From Gadus chalcogrammus (taxonomy: Eukaryota > Chordata > Actinopteri > Gadiformes > Gadidae), in assembly GCF_026213295.1 (NCBI RefSeq), contig NC_079413.1, positions 19,988,378 through 20,052,377 on the forward strand: a stretch of 64,000 nucleotides of DNA, written 5' to 3'. Positions 44,741-55,437 of this stretch are shown one piece after another. Position numbers and translations under genes: made by a program. The number at the start of each line of letters is the position of its first letter. Within the stretch, counting starts at the first letter, position 1. The notes beneath the pieces were generated by a model that was given only the letters and a program-made list of their open reading frames with translations, did no database searches and was not told where the DNA came from.

Positions 44741-46960
44741 ATATTGAAATTCCGTTTAGGTATCATCAAAGATACAAGTGCGTAGATTTGTTAAATAAGG
44801 TAAACGGTCGAAAATTGATGTTATGTCTTAAACAGTTGAAGTTCCGTTTGGACAAAACGTTATTACAGTTTATCGCCTAGTTTAGGTCAACGGAAATGAA
44901 GACATTTTAGCAGTCTTATTTTGTAAAAACACTTTCAGTCTCGTTCGTATTCGCCAACAACATTGCACTACGCATTTAATTATAGTATTGTCATATGACC
45001 AGCATTGTTTTCCTCACGCGATAAAGGTTTGTTGATGACGACATTTAGTCATAATTTTCGGTGTCAAAAGCAACACTATTTGCAACTACTGGTGGTGGTG
45101 GTTATCAGGTACTAAACTCATAAAGCAAAATTCGGCTATATAACTCAAGGTTAACCTGCAGCAACCCCGGCAAGTTCGACCACGTCGGTGGATCATCTAG
45201 AAAACACTCTGAGTTCGGTGTCACGTTGGTGGCATATCATGGAAAAAATAAAACTCAAGGTTCGCAGCGGCGACCCCGGTGAGTGCGTTGACCAAAGCGC
45301 AGCGGTAACAACTCGGGCACTCGTGACTATGACCACGTCGGCGGCACGTTATCTATTACTCATGGTTGACTGCAGTAACCCCGGTGAGTGCGTTGACCAT
45401 GTCAACGCACAACTCGGGCACTAGTCGTGAGTTCGTTGCACACGTCTGTGCGGTACAACACAGAACTCGACGTCCTACATCCGGTAGAATTCAAGGTTCT
45501 TTCTTCAAGCGCACACGATGCTCTCTAACGTCGGTTAAGACAGGTTTCACACGTTTGCAACCATAGCTGTTTTTGGTGGCCTGTTTCCTTTCTAGTGTTG
45601 GTCTAGTCTTGTGTCAAGCTGTCATTTTAGTTTTTATTAGTTTTAGTTACATTCATACTCTTTCCAGTGTTATCGTAATTCCATTTAGATATTATCGAAG
45701 CTACGTGCGTAGTTTTGTTAAATAAGGTAAATGGTTGAAAATTGATGTTATGTCTGGAACAGTTGAAGTTCCAGTCGAACAAAATAACGTTATAAGTCTT
45801 TATCGCCTAGTTTAGGTCAACGAAAATGAAGAGACATTTTAGCGGTCTTATTTTCGTAAAACACTTTTTAGTCTGGTTTTATTTGCCAACTATATTGTAC
45901 TATGCATTTAATCACTGCTATTGTCACATGCCCAGCATCCACGTTGCGTCCAGTCTCGTTTTTCTCACGCGATAAAGGTTTGTTGATGACGACTCTTAGT
46001 CATAATTTTCATTGCCAAAAGCAACACTATTTGCAACTACCGGCGGTGGTGGTTATCGGGTACTAAATTCATAAAGCAAAATTCGGTTTCATAACTCAGG
46101 TTAACCTGCAGCAACCCCGGCGAGTGTGACCACGTCGGTGGATCATCTAGAAAACACTCTTGAGTTCGCTGTCACGTCGGTGGCGTACATAGGAAAATAA
46201 AACTCAAGGTTGCAGCGGCAACCCCGGTGAGTGCGTTGACCACGTCGGTGGTAACAACTCGGGCACTCGTGAGTATGACCACGCCGGTGGCACGTTATCT
46301 AATACTCATGGTTTGACTGCAGTAACCCCGGTGAGTGCGTTGCTCACGTCGGTGGGAACAACTCAAGCACTCGTGAGTTCGTTGCGCACGTCGGTGCGGT
46401 ACAACTCAGAACTCTAGTTCGTTGCAGCAACCCCGGTGAGTGCGTTGCCCACGTCGGTGGGAACAACCCAAGCACTCGTGAGTTCATTGCGCACGTCGGT
46501 GCGGTACAACTCAGAACTCCACGTTCGCTGCAGCAACCCTCGTAGTGCGTTGACCACGTCGGTGGGCACAACTCGGGCACATGCAAATTTAATTACCACG
46601 TCGGTGGCATAATATCAAACACTCAAGTGCAGGGCACTCGGAGTTCATTGAACACGTCGGTGTTCAACACGGAAGTACACAATATTTGCTGCAGCAACAC
46701 CGGTGAGTGCGTGACCACGTCGTGGCACATCAAGGGCACTCGTGATTTCGTTGACCACGTCGGTGTTCAACATGAAAGTTCACAATACTTGCTGCAACAA
46801 CACCGGTGAGTGCGTGACCACGTCGGTGGCACATCAAGGGCACTCGTGAGTTCGTTGACCACATCGGTGGTTCAACGCGAAAGCACTCAGGTCACGCAGC
46901 GACCCCGGAGAGTGAATCGACCACGGCAGTTGGTACAGCACGAAAGCACTCGTGGCTCGC
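44741..46960. repeat. 929-bp tandem duplication with CACGTCGGTG array
   Basis: Sequence from about 44749 recurs at about 45678 (period about 929 bp), including the ATTCCGTTTA block, GGTAAACGG and the run of CACGTCGGTG motifs. From 45165 to 46930 the decamer CACGTCGGTG or a one-base variant occurs about twenty times, usually after GTGAGTGCGTTGAC and before GTACAAC, AACAACTC or ATCATC strings. No coding function is evident. Confidence 0.8.
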
Positions 46961-48379
46961 TGCGTAACAGCTGCAGAGTGCTCTAAATTTTAATTGATCT
47001 CGCTGAGGTATTTCAAGTCAACTGCTTTTACGTGATTCATCGATCTCGCTGACGGTTTTAAGCTTATCGTTTTACGGTATGTATGATTGACTCTTAATAT
47101 GTCGTATATTGGGTATGCCTTTTATCTTCCAGAAGCAGTATAGATCCTTGTCCACTTCTTCTACGCGGGTATGTATGGTCTCATTACCCCCTTTCGCTAT
47201 TCTATTTTTGGGGTCGGCTCCGCCCCTGCCAGTCCCGGCAGGACATGCCGAGTTATCACCTATTTCCGGCGTAGGCCTACGTCCTCTCTTTTGGGGAAGG
47301 CTCCGCCCCTGCTAGTCCTGGCAGGATACGCCGAGTCCGCACGTCACCCTGGATCAGTGACGGGGCTCATGCCAAAGATTTACCATGCAAAATATTCCCA
47401 TGTCGTTATTTAAATAAATCCTGTTCATACTTATCAGTGATCGAGTCTTTATGGGAGAAATGTTAAGCTTGCTGGTAGTTCTACCAGGAGGACTCAAATC
47501 ACGCGCGGCTGGCCGCCAATCACCAATCACCAGCTACCAATCACCAATCACCAGCTACCAATCACCTGCCTACACCTGCTCTATAAAGAGTAGTCTAACA
47601 TATGTCTTTGCTGCTCAGGTCTTCGTTCGACGCACCTCCATCCACCCCACCACCACCAGGTCGGCCTCAGTCTACTTGTCCAGGAGAAGGCTCCGCCCCT
47701 GCTAGTCCTGGCAGGATACGCCGAGTCCGCACGTCACCCTGGATCAGTGACGGGGCTCATGCCAAAGATTTACCATGCAAAATATTCCCATGTCGTTATT
47801 TAAATAAATCCTGTTCATACTTATCAGTGATCGAGTCTTTATGGGAGAAATGTGTACAAAGTTACACATGTATTAAAAAAAAAAAATCGGGTTGAAATCG
47901 GGCTGGGGCTCATAATTACAGTTAATATGTTGGGCCGGGCCGGGCTCGGACAGAACGTACACGGGCTTGGGCCGGGTCGGGCTTGATTTTCTGGGCCCGA
48001 TCTAAACTCTAAGCTGAATTAACGTTACACTTACATATGTATGAGGCTGTAGTCAACCCAGAAAAACAAGATAGGTTAATATATTTAACAGCTACTCCAA
48101 ACTTCACAGCTACCCCGAAATGCCCAAACTTACCCCGAACTCCAGGAACTTGACGGCGAAATAGTCTTCTTGTTGAAGAGAGTAATCGGGAATCCTCATT
48201 GCTCGCTGCCAGCTCCTGCCTGGCACGGGCCGCAGCGTTAAAAAGACGGTTAAAAACCCAGACTCCCTCGACCTCCGGCTGCTCTGACATGGTGCTATAT
48301 GGAGCGATGTTATCAGTGAATTGTGTGAATGATGATTGAACGAGGAGCTGCTCCGCTCCCGCTTAAAGTAAACGGTCCT

Positions 48380-49123
48380 ATAATTTGTCATTACAGATAT
48401 CTGAAACGTCATTACAGATATCTGAAACGTCATTACAGATATCTGAAACGTCATTTCGCCTAGTCAAAACTCGAATTCAAGATATCTATAATTCAGTTTT
48501 GCCTAGGCAGAATGAAAGTTAAAGATATCTACAATTGTAGATATCTCTAATCAAAATTCCTTTCAAGATATCTATAACTTGATAATAGATATCTACAACG
48601 TCATTTTGACTAGTCGTAACTCCAGTTAGAGATATCTACAACGTCATTTTGACTAGTCGTAACTCCAGTTAGAGATATCTACAACTTCATTTTGCCTAGT
48701 CAAAACTTAAATTTAAGATATCTGAAAAGGGACATGTAGATATCTTGAATTGAGGTGAATTAAAGATATCTTGAACTGGAATTATGACTAGTCAGAATCA
48801 AATTGTAGATATCTCAAACTGGAATTACAGATATCTACAATTCAGTTGCAGATATCCGTAATTCACAAAGTGGATATCCGCAACTGAATTGTAGATATCC
48901 GCAATGAGAAACCCCATAGACATGAATGGCGAAAATGACGTAATTTCGCCTAGGAGGAATGTCTTTGTGGATATCTGAAATGACAATTGCGGATAGAGGA
49001 GGAATGTAGTTGCGGATATCCGAAATGTTAGTTTTGACTAGGCGAAACTGAATTGCAGATATCTGCAATGTAAATTCCGGATAGTCAAACTTAGTTAATA
49101 AATGACAATTCGGCTTGCCATAC
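48380..49123 (-). repeat. Right GATATC array and terminal repeat
   Basis: About eighteen units with AGATATCT or GGATATCC cores, spaced 25-45 bp and interleaved with ACTAGTC and CCTAGG motifs, end in the 58-bp terminal repeat (49066-49123). Three exact units (ATTACAGATATCTGAAACGTC) lie at the inner side next to the HECT promoter. The array is about twice as long as the left one. Confidence 0.82.
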
Positions 49124-49260
49124 GCGTGCTAGGAATAGGCTAGGTGCAGGAGTCTCCAACGGTTTTTACTTCCGTATTCCGGTGTGGGTTGGTACGCTTC
49201 CGGTCCAGCGTTTGACAGCTAGAGCGTCAAAACCCCGGCAAGTTTGTTTTGAAGAGCAGT

Positions 49261-50888
49261 ATGAGTGTGTTTCGAGTTAAAGAACGGCGACTTGCCTATC
49301 AAAAGGTTAGAAATTCAGCGCTATGTTGTTGTGTGCCAGAGTGTTCAAACTCATCCAAATTCAATAAGGAAATTAGCTTCCATTCATTCCCTGTTGACTC
49401 CGCGCTGAGGGCTGAGTGGATGAGAACGATCCGGAGAGATGACTAGTTCAACCCTACCAAAAACACCCGGGTCTGTAGTAGGCATTTTAATGCAACAGAT
49501 ATCATTGTGACTGCAAGTGGATTGAGAAGGTTACAGAAGGGAACGTTTCCTGTTCTCTTTGAATGGAATGGGTATGAACGACCTGTACCCAGACCCAGTG
49601 TTTGGGATCGGCGTCCGCGGCCAGACATGGATATCCCGGATTCAGGATCTGACTCCGAGATGGAAGTTGTGACAGTGGCACCTGATCACGATTACTGTGT
49701 GATTCCAGAAACAGGGGAGAGGGCAAGTGTGTTGACTGAGGAGAACGAAGCCTTGCGTCTTCAAATAAGAGAGTTGCAACACCAGGTCGAGGTGCTACAG
49801 CTACGGCAGCGTTTTGGGATAGAGCGTCTGGTAGGATCGGACGCGGACATTCGTTTCTACACCAGGTTTGCGTCCCACTCGCATTTCATGGCATTTTGGA
49901 GATTGGTGGAGCCTGCCGTGAACAGCAAGATGGTGAGGATTACCAGCGCCAAAACGACGGCATCTGCCAGCAGCAGCAACACAGTCTCTCACCAAACAAC
50001 GGTATGTAGGCTAGAAGAGTTGTAGCCTATGTAACACTAAAATTGTAATTCTATAATAGTCTTCTGATTAAACTCTTTAATAATAACAATAAGTAATTAA
50101 AATGTTAGTCTGCAAGGTTACAAAAACTTTTTTTTTTTTTCAACAGAAACTTCCACCTATTGACGAGCTGCTGCTCTTCCTGATGCATCTGTCAGCCGGT
50201 TTACATCTCAGGGACCTTGCAGAGAGGTTCAGTATCCACCGCAGCACTGCCAGTCGGATTGTGTCCACTTGGACACACTTCCTGTACTTCCTGCTGGGAA
50301 GCCAGCGTCTGTGGATCCCATCTGAAGTTGTCAGAGCTCACCTACCACCTGAGTTTTCTGCGTTTGCTGACACACAGGTGGTGCGAGATCTCCTGCCAAA
50401 CGCCCTCTTCTCTTCTCCTGCAGAGTGAAGTGTTTTCCAGCTACAAGTCACACACAACATTCAAGGCAATGATTGGCATGGCTCCCCATGGTGCCATTAC
50501 GTTTGTGTCAGGGCTGTTTGCGGGATCCATGAGTGATCGGGAGATCTTCAAACGTTCTGGAATTGCGAAGGTGCTGCAGCCAGACATGGCAATCATGGTG
50601 GACAAAGGCTTCTTGGTTGACAACCTTGCTGGGTGTAAGGTGTACCGACCTGCTTTTCTCTCTCGCAAAAAGCAAATGAGTAGAGAGGATGTCGGTCAGA
50701 CGCAGTCAATTGCACGTCTAAGAGTGCATGTGGAGAGGTGCATAAGGAGGATTAAAGAAAACAAACTCTTTGATAAGGAAATACCTCTCTCTGTATGTGG
50801 GAACATTGAGGAGTTTTTCAGTGTGGCCTGCTTCCTGGTCAATTACCAGAATGGGCCGCTAGTAAAGGCGTGGGCAAGTCAACAGTAA
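49261..50888 (+). pseudogene. THAP-domain DDE transposase (ISL2EU-like)
   Basis: Exon 1 (49261-50001) encodes a THAP finger (CCCVPECSNSSKF, then FHSFPVD and RAEWMRTIRRDD, later NTRVCSRHFN) broken by an in-frame TAG at 49444-49446, followed by a coiled coil (ENEALRLQIRELQHQVEVLQ). Exon 2 starts at 50147 after CAACAG and gives LLFLMHLSAGLHLRDLAERF with a helix-turn-helix (FSIHRSTASRIVSTW). Near 50383-50395 the frame shifts, and the segment that should hold the first catalytic Asp (a DCTE-like motif) is missing. The rest stays open: SSYKSHTTFKAMIGM, GSMSDREIF with the second Asp, and VHVERCIRRIK with the Glu, to the stop at 50888. The gene is inactive. Confidence 0.85.
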
Positions 50889-51057
50889 ATTAAAGATGTG
50901 TCTTGACCCTTAACAAATTGTCATTGTGGTCTTTACACTACGTTTTGGGTTTTACTGACTTAAAATATAAATTAAAACACACTGGAAATGACATAAGAAA
51001 ATGTATAATTTAATAAGGAAATAATGCAGGTGAGAAATAAACTAACACACACAATCA

Positions 51058-51400
51058 TTGACATCTCGTATCACCCACGAGCACATAAAGATTAGAACAG
51101 TAATGGATGAGAAAGATTTGGTCGATTATATGGAGGATAAAAAATTCCAAGCTACAAAGATATACATGGAGAAGGCAAAATTTAATCAAGCAAATATAAT
51201 ATTGAAATATTTACAACATTCTGGGGAAACAAGACGATGCCCAGAATATACTAGACGAACGAACAAAAACCAAGAGTATGAACAACTAATATATGAGAGA
51301 ACTAACATTTTATACTATAAATCGAAAAGCAAAGTGGATGGAAAAAGGGGAAAGAGTCAACCACTGTTTTTACAGAGGTAAAAGTGAAAAAATAAATAAT
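51058..51400 (+). pseudogene. L1-like LINE scrap
   Basis: An AT-rich 107-codon frame gives MEDKKFQATKIYMEKAKFN and NQEYEQLIYERTNILYYKSK. In the next frame KWMEKGERVNHCFYRGK follows, which resembles the L1 ORF2 stretch before the reverse transcriptase. It lies between the two ISL2EU genes. Confidence 0.5.
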
Positions 51401-52517
51401 CCCCCTTCTCCCTTATAACCCCTGCCACCGCAGCATCCCTGTAGATGCGCTGCACAAGAATGTCCTCCTCAGCCAGAACAATAAAATCACACCATTGCAT
51501 CCCGGTGAGTAATAACTGCCCCTGGACTTGCCAGTAGTAGCTGTGGCTGGGCTTTAATTTTAATGTGCCACTCTGCATCTTTAGGTACTTGCAGTCCACA
51601 TAGCTTCTGGAATTAGGGCACTTGATTTCTATCAGTCCAAATGGTGGGCTCTCAGTTGGATCAATTACAAGACCATCTGGAGAGGATCCTAGCCAAGGAG
51701 CATCTGGGTGTATGACAAAGCCACATGGCCAGTAGTTTACATTTTTCGTCCTGGTGTATTCTTGGATGGCCACAGGCTCCAATGCCAGCCCCCTTTTCAT
51801 TAGCGCTGTCTGAACCCCACCTTTCCATATTCTCTCTGCTAGGTTCTGAGAAGAACTGTCCCCTCTCACATGGCACACCTCCCTAAATCGAGAGGAAGTG
51901 AGCCTCGGCTTCCTGACTTGGTGCCACTCCACACTGTTGCTCTGGTCCCTTGTAGCCATCTCTATCTTCCTTGCCATATCCAAGGTAATGGCAAGTGACA
52001 TTAACTGGAGATGCTGTTCATGAGTGCACACAAAATTACAGGTGGAGGGATCCAGCCTATAGCCTTCTAATGGCAGAGGTGGTGGAGGGGGGCTGTCTGG
52101 GTGGCAGACTATTACCCGACTAATTGGTACTGGATGCTGGTAAGAGATGGGGCTACCTTCCTGGACTGGTCCAAATGCTGACTGAACAAGGGGAACATCC
52201 TCGGTTATTGCCATGGTGGTTATCAGTGGAGCAATGTCTGCTGTGAAGTCTTGGTAAGCCTCAGCAACTTTCAGGACATCTGGGTCCGGCAAGTCCCCCA
52301 GCACTGCTTTGTAGCGCTTACTCCTTAGAAAGAAAAGAAAGGGTAACATCATAATTAGGAGTTGGGAAAAAGGTGAGGGAAGAATAATACACTCAAGCAA
52401 AACTAAAAGAAGAAAGATAAGTAAGATAAGTAAATATTACCTTACACCATCAGCAACTGTGTACTGCCTAGGTTTAAGCTTTGTAGAAATGACCACCACT
52501 CTACCTGGTTTCACACC
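51357..52517 (-). CDS. YqaJ-type nuclease of the ISL2EU element
   Basis: Two exons are visible: 52517-52441 (GVKPGRVVVISTKLKPRQYT) and 52323-51357, joined in phase (GVR then SKRYKAVL). The nuclease core shows RLTSSRFREVCHV, MKRGLALEPVAIQEY, a PWLGSSPDGLV motif (Asp), and GLIEIKCPNS with the Glu/Lys pair of the PD-(D/E)xK fold. YYWQVQGQLLLTG and CDFIVLAEED follow. No stop or frameshift was seen, but the first exon(s) and start codon were not located. In lambda-type viruses this fold is an exonuclease used in recombination; in the transposon its role is thought to be accessory. It converges on the broken transposase gene. Confidence 0.85.
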
Positions 52518-53083
52518 CTATAAAAGTACACAAAGAACAATAACAACAATAGTATTAATAATAAATAATATTATCACTTTATAACACCCCCTCAAAAACT
52601 GAAAATAAATAAAAATATCCTTGCTCCAAAGAACGAAATGTAAACCAATGCATTCTGAATGGGAGTGTTTCTCCGATTTTTCCATGCTACACAGAACGAA
52701 ATGTAAACCCATGCAAATAAAGACTTCATGGTCATAATCATTTAAATATCATTAATCTCCTGAGGGTGGTATTCTATTTTTTTCAACGGGGCTGCATCCA
52801 GTCACTTGACCGTCATGGTTGCTATGGTGGTTGCTATCGACCGCCCCCTCATACTTACATGGCTCTAAAAACCACGCGGCAAAGGAGCTGCCGTAAATTG
52901 TGTTGTTTTTGTCGTAAACTAGGGTCCGATGGTTAAAAAAATAGACAGATATTCCAATGTATCCTTAAAAGGCAGCTTGGATGTTTTTATTTTCTGCTGT
53001 TTAGACTTCTTCTATAACCTATTTTTTAAAGCAAAACACCAAGCTCATTGATTTAACGAGGCAGGGTTATTTGAAACAATTTA
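52518..53083. other. No gene seen
   Basis: AT-rich sequence with a 30-bp direct repeat (GAACGAAATGTAAACC at about 52631 and 52695). It may include the 5' part of the YqaJ gene and the right end of the ISL2EU element. No terminal repeat was recognised. Confidence 0.4.
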
Positions 53084-53105
53084 TTAAATAAATATTTGTG
53101 AGAGG

Positions 53106-53399
53106 TCATTCCTTCTCCTGGCATAGCTGGAGGATGGCGCTGGAAAAGCGGGAAACCGCCAGCCATCTCGCGGCTTCCTCCGGGCCGTAGGCCTCCCTGT
53201 CAGCCGACAAGGAGACCGTGGCAGAGGAAAGCAGGGCGATGTTGTTGACCGCCGCCGCGGATTGAGAGGCACAAACGAACACCCTGTCCGTTAGGCCGAC
53301 AATCTGCTTCTGGAGGCGGTCGGGGGGCAGCGGCTTTTCGTTAGGGAGCCATCCGGCGCCCGGACAGAGAAGCCCCCTGTTCAGCGGGCACGAGCGCAA
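53106..53399 (-). pseudogene. DIRS gag-like fragment, inverted relative to RT
   Basis: The minus frame reads GWLPNEKPLPPDRLQKQIVG, then ASQSAAAVNNIALLSSATVS and EEAARWLAVSRFSSAILQLC. The style resembles the C-terminal part of fish DIRS gag-like proteins. It is on the opposite strand from the adjacent reverse transcriptase, which implies an inversion near 53405 or a second copy. Moderate-to-low confidence. Confidence 0.4.
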
Positions 53400-53414
53400 C
53401 GTCTAGACAGCTCG

Positions 53415-55437
53415 TTGTTTTTACAGCGGCTAGTTCTGGTACGTCTCCTACGCTCGCTGAGCCTCCTCCCTTTCATGGGAAGCCCCCCTTGGTTCACACG
53501 CAGTGCGGAGGCGGTAGGGGCAGAGGAATACGGGTTATTCCTGGAGGGTCTTCCTCAGCTGTCGGCTCGCCCTCTCTCCGACCGCTATGCGTGTTGGCAA
53601 GAGCGGTGCGTTCTGCCATCGTGGTTGGACACCACGTTGAGATGGGGCCATCCCATACAGTTCAAGCGTCGTCCCCCACCCTTTATGGGGTTGGTGGAGA
53701 CCACGCTACGGGACCCGGCTTCGAGCACAGCTCTAGCAGCAGAGGTGGCACGTCTCTTGGTAAAGGGGGCCATCACTGTCGTTCCCCCCTACGAGTCTCA
53801 CCAAGGGTTTTATTCCCGCTACTTCCTGGTTTCCAAGAAGTCAGGGGAAAAGAGACCTATTCTGGATCTTCGCGTGTTCAACAGATTCGTTGCCACGAGG
53901 AAGTTCAGAATGCTCACTGTCGGAGCGTTGTTCCGGTGTGTGAGAGAGGGCGATTGGTTCACATCCCTGGATCTCAAGGATGCTTACTTCCACGTCCCTG
54001 TTCGGCAGGCGCACAGGAAGTTTCTCCGCTTTGCCTTTATGGGGATGGCGTACGAGTACCAGTGTCTGCCGTTCGGCTATTCCCTGGCTCCGCGCACCTT
54101 CTCGAAGTGTGTGGAGACGGCGTTGGAACCGCTCAGGCGTCAGGGAAAGAGGATTCTCTTCTACCAGACGATCTGCTTATTCTGAGCAACTCAGAAGAGA
54201 CCGCGAGAAGGGACACCATGTTGGTGATAAACCATCTCTCCTTCCTGGGTTCTGCCATCAACTGGGAGAAGAGCTCCCCGCTCTCCAGCCGGCAGACAGT
54301 CTACTTGGGGCTTTGCCTAGACTCAGCCACCATGACTGCGATGCTTTCGCCTCCTCGGCGAGACGACATCCTGTCGGCGCTCTCCCGTTTTCATGTTCGC
54401 AGAAACGTGACCGCACTGTCCACCATGCGCCTGTTAAGGCTGATGGTAGCTGCCCACCCCGTGGTCCCCCTGGGTCTGCTTTTTATGCGCAGACTCCAGC
54501 GGTGGTTTGCTCGCCAACGGTTGGACCCCAGGCGACACAAGCTCAGGGTGCTCCTCGTTCCCCGTTCGGTGTCGCCAGACCTGGAATATTGGAAAGGACC
54601 CTCCGCCCTTCTCAGGGGTGTTCCCCTGGGCAGGGTGGCGTCCTACGTAGTGGTCTTCACGGACGCCTCGTTGACGGGTTGGGGAGGAACGTGCCTCTCT
54701 CACTCGGTCGGAGACGAGTGGCGCACGCCCCCTACAGCACACATAAATGTGTTGGAGCTCGACGCTGTGAGGAAAGTGCTGTTGCATTTCTTTCACCTGG
54801 TGCGCGGCCGCCACGTTCTGATCAGGACAGACAGCGTGTCGGCGGCGGCGTACATCAACAGACAGGGGGGAGTCCGCTCCCCTGCTCTCCACCGAAAGGC
54901 GGTCGAGCCCTGGCTTTGGGCTCATCAGTATCTCCTCAGTCTGAGAGCCCTGCATATCGCGGGCGCCCAGAACTTTGGGGCGGACCTCATGTCTCGAGGC
55001 GGTCACCGCCGAGACGAGTGGCGGTTACATCCCGACATTGTCAGACTGATCTGGCAGAGGTTCGGGACAGCGCAGGTGGACCTCTTCGCGTCCAGGGAGA
55101 ACACGCACTGCAGGTGGTGGTTCTCCCTCAGCCCTCGGGATCTTCCCCCGTTGGGGGTAGATGCGTTGGCACACACACCTTGGCCGCGGGCTCTCTTGTA
55201 TGCGTTTCCCCCGCTCCAGCTGATCCTTCCTCTTCTGGAACGGGTCAGACAGGAGAGACTGTCCCTGATATTAGTGGCCACGGAGAACCGTTCAGCTCTG
55301 TGGTTTCAGAGCTGGCCGCGCTCTCGCAGTCGGCGCCTTGGCCAGTACCGTTCAGGCCGGATGCGCTTTCACAGGCCCACGGGACGGTGCACCACCCGCC
55401 CGATGTCTCGGGACGGCTGTTGGTTTGGCTCCTGAGA
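53415..55437 (+). pseudogene. DIRS reverse transcriptase and RNase H
   Basis: The first frame (53415-54185) holds the palm motifs YFLVSKKSGEKRPILDLR, FTSLDLKDAYFHVPV (first Asp) and QCLPFGYSLAPRTFSK. It then fails because one base is missing in the catalytic box: TACCAGACGATCTG at about 54162 instead of a YLDD-coding string. The next frame continues with DDLLILSNSEETARRD, then the RNase H part (VVFTDASLTGWGGTC, INVLELDAVR, IRTDSVSAAAYIN and FGADLMSRGGH) and the DIRS-specific VDLFASRENTHC region to about 55290. Apart from the single frameshift the sequence is well preserved, which suggests recent loss. Confidence 0.92.

Larger units (their letters stand above)
42129..47850 (+). mobile_element. 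Ngaro-type retrotransposon with split direct repeats
   Basis: Repeat A is at 42129-42302 and again at 47461-47634 (174 bp, starting TGTTAAGCTTGCTGGTAG). Repeat B is at 47296-47460 and again at 47686-47850 (165 bp, starting GAAGGCTCCGCCCCTGCTAG). The order A1, body, B1, A2, B2 is the split direct repeat layout known for Ngaro tyrosine-recombinase retrotransposons. Coding capacity is almost gone: only a short RNase H-like trace remains, and most of the body is tandem repeats. Confidence 0.75.
41585..48015. other. Large intron of the HECT gene, filled by repeats
   Basis: GC-rich ends (CCGGGCCGGGTCGGGCCGGG at about 41599 and GGCCGGGTCGGGCTTGATTT at about 47970) look like the termini of one DNA element. 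A Ngaro-type retroelement and a MITE piece were later inserted in it. No clear target duplication was found for the outer element. Confidence 0.45.
31932..48290 (-). pseudogene. HECT-type E3 ubiquitin ligase gene in the giant element
   Basis: Minus-strand exons joined by eye: 48290-48134 (MSEQPEVEGVWVFNRLF), 41548-41432, 35966-35716, 34933-34853, 34554-34432, 33604-33527, 33444-33397, 33312-33187, 33096-33007, 32849-32512 and from 32309. Phases agree at nearly all joins. A charged helical part (ALQEWRAIRSQQDQEYNE) leads to a UBX-like stretch (GVWIKFKYPDGHISMRKFSL, then DFVGQDDGASEIF), a Ser/Pro/Gln linker and the HECT start (LDVVFVDEDDNGEGAVDEG). The last segment gives a HECT C-terminus with the catalytic Cys (FPEANTC, then SYECFKKYM, ending FGLA, stop at 31932). 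About 200-250 residues of HECT are missing between them, and TAA follows IEGQ at 33004-33006. It resembles fish genes named G2E3-like. It would ligate ubiquitin to unknown targets. Confidence 0.75.
49124..52800. mobile_element. ISL2EU-type transposon, boundaries uncertain
   Basis: The presence side by side of a THAP/DDE transposase gene (plus) and a YqaJ-type nuclease gene (minus), convergent, is the gene set I recall for ISL2EU elements. Terminal repeats and the 2-bp target duplication could not be recognised, so the limits are nominal. The left limit coincides with the end of the giant element. Confidence 0.65.
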
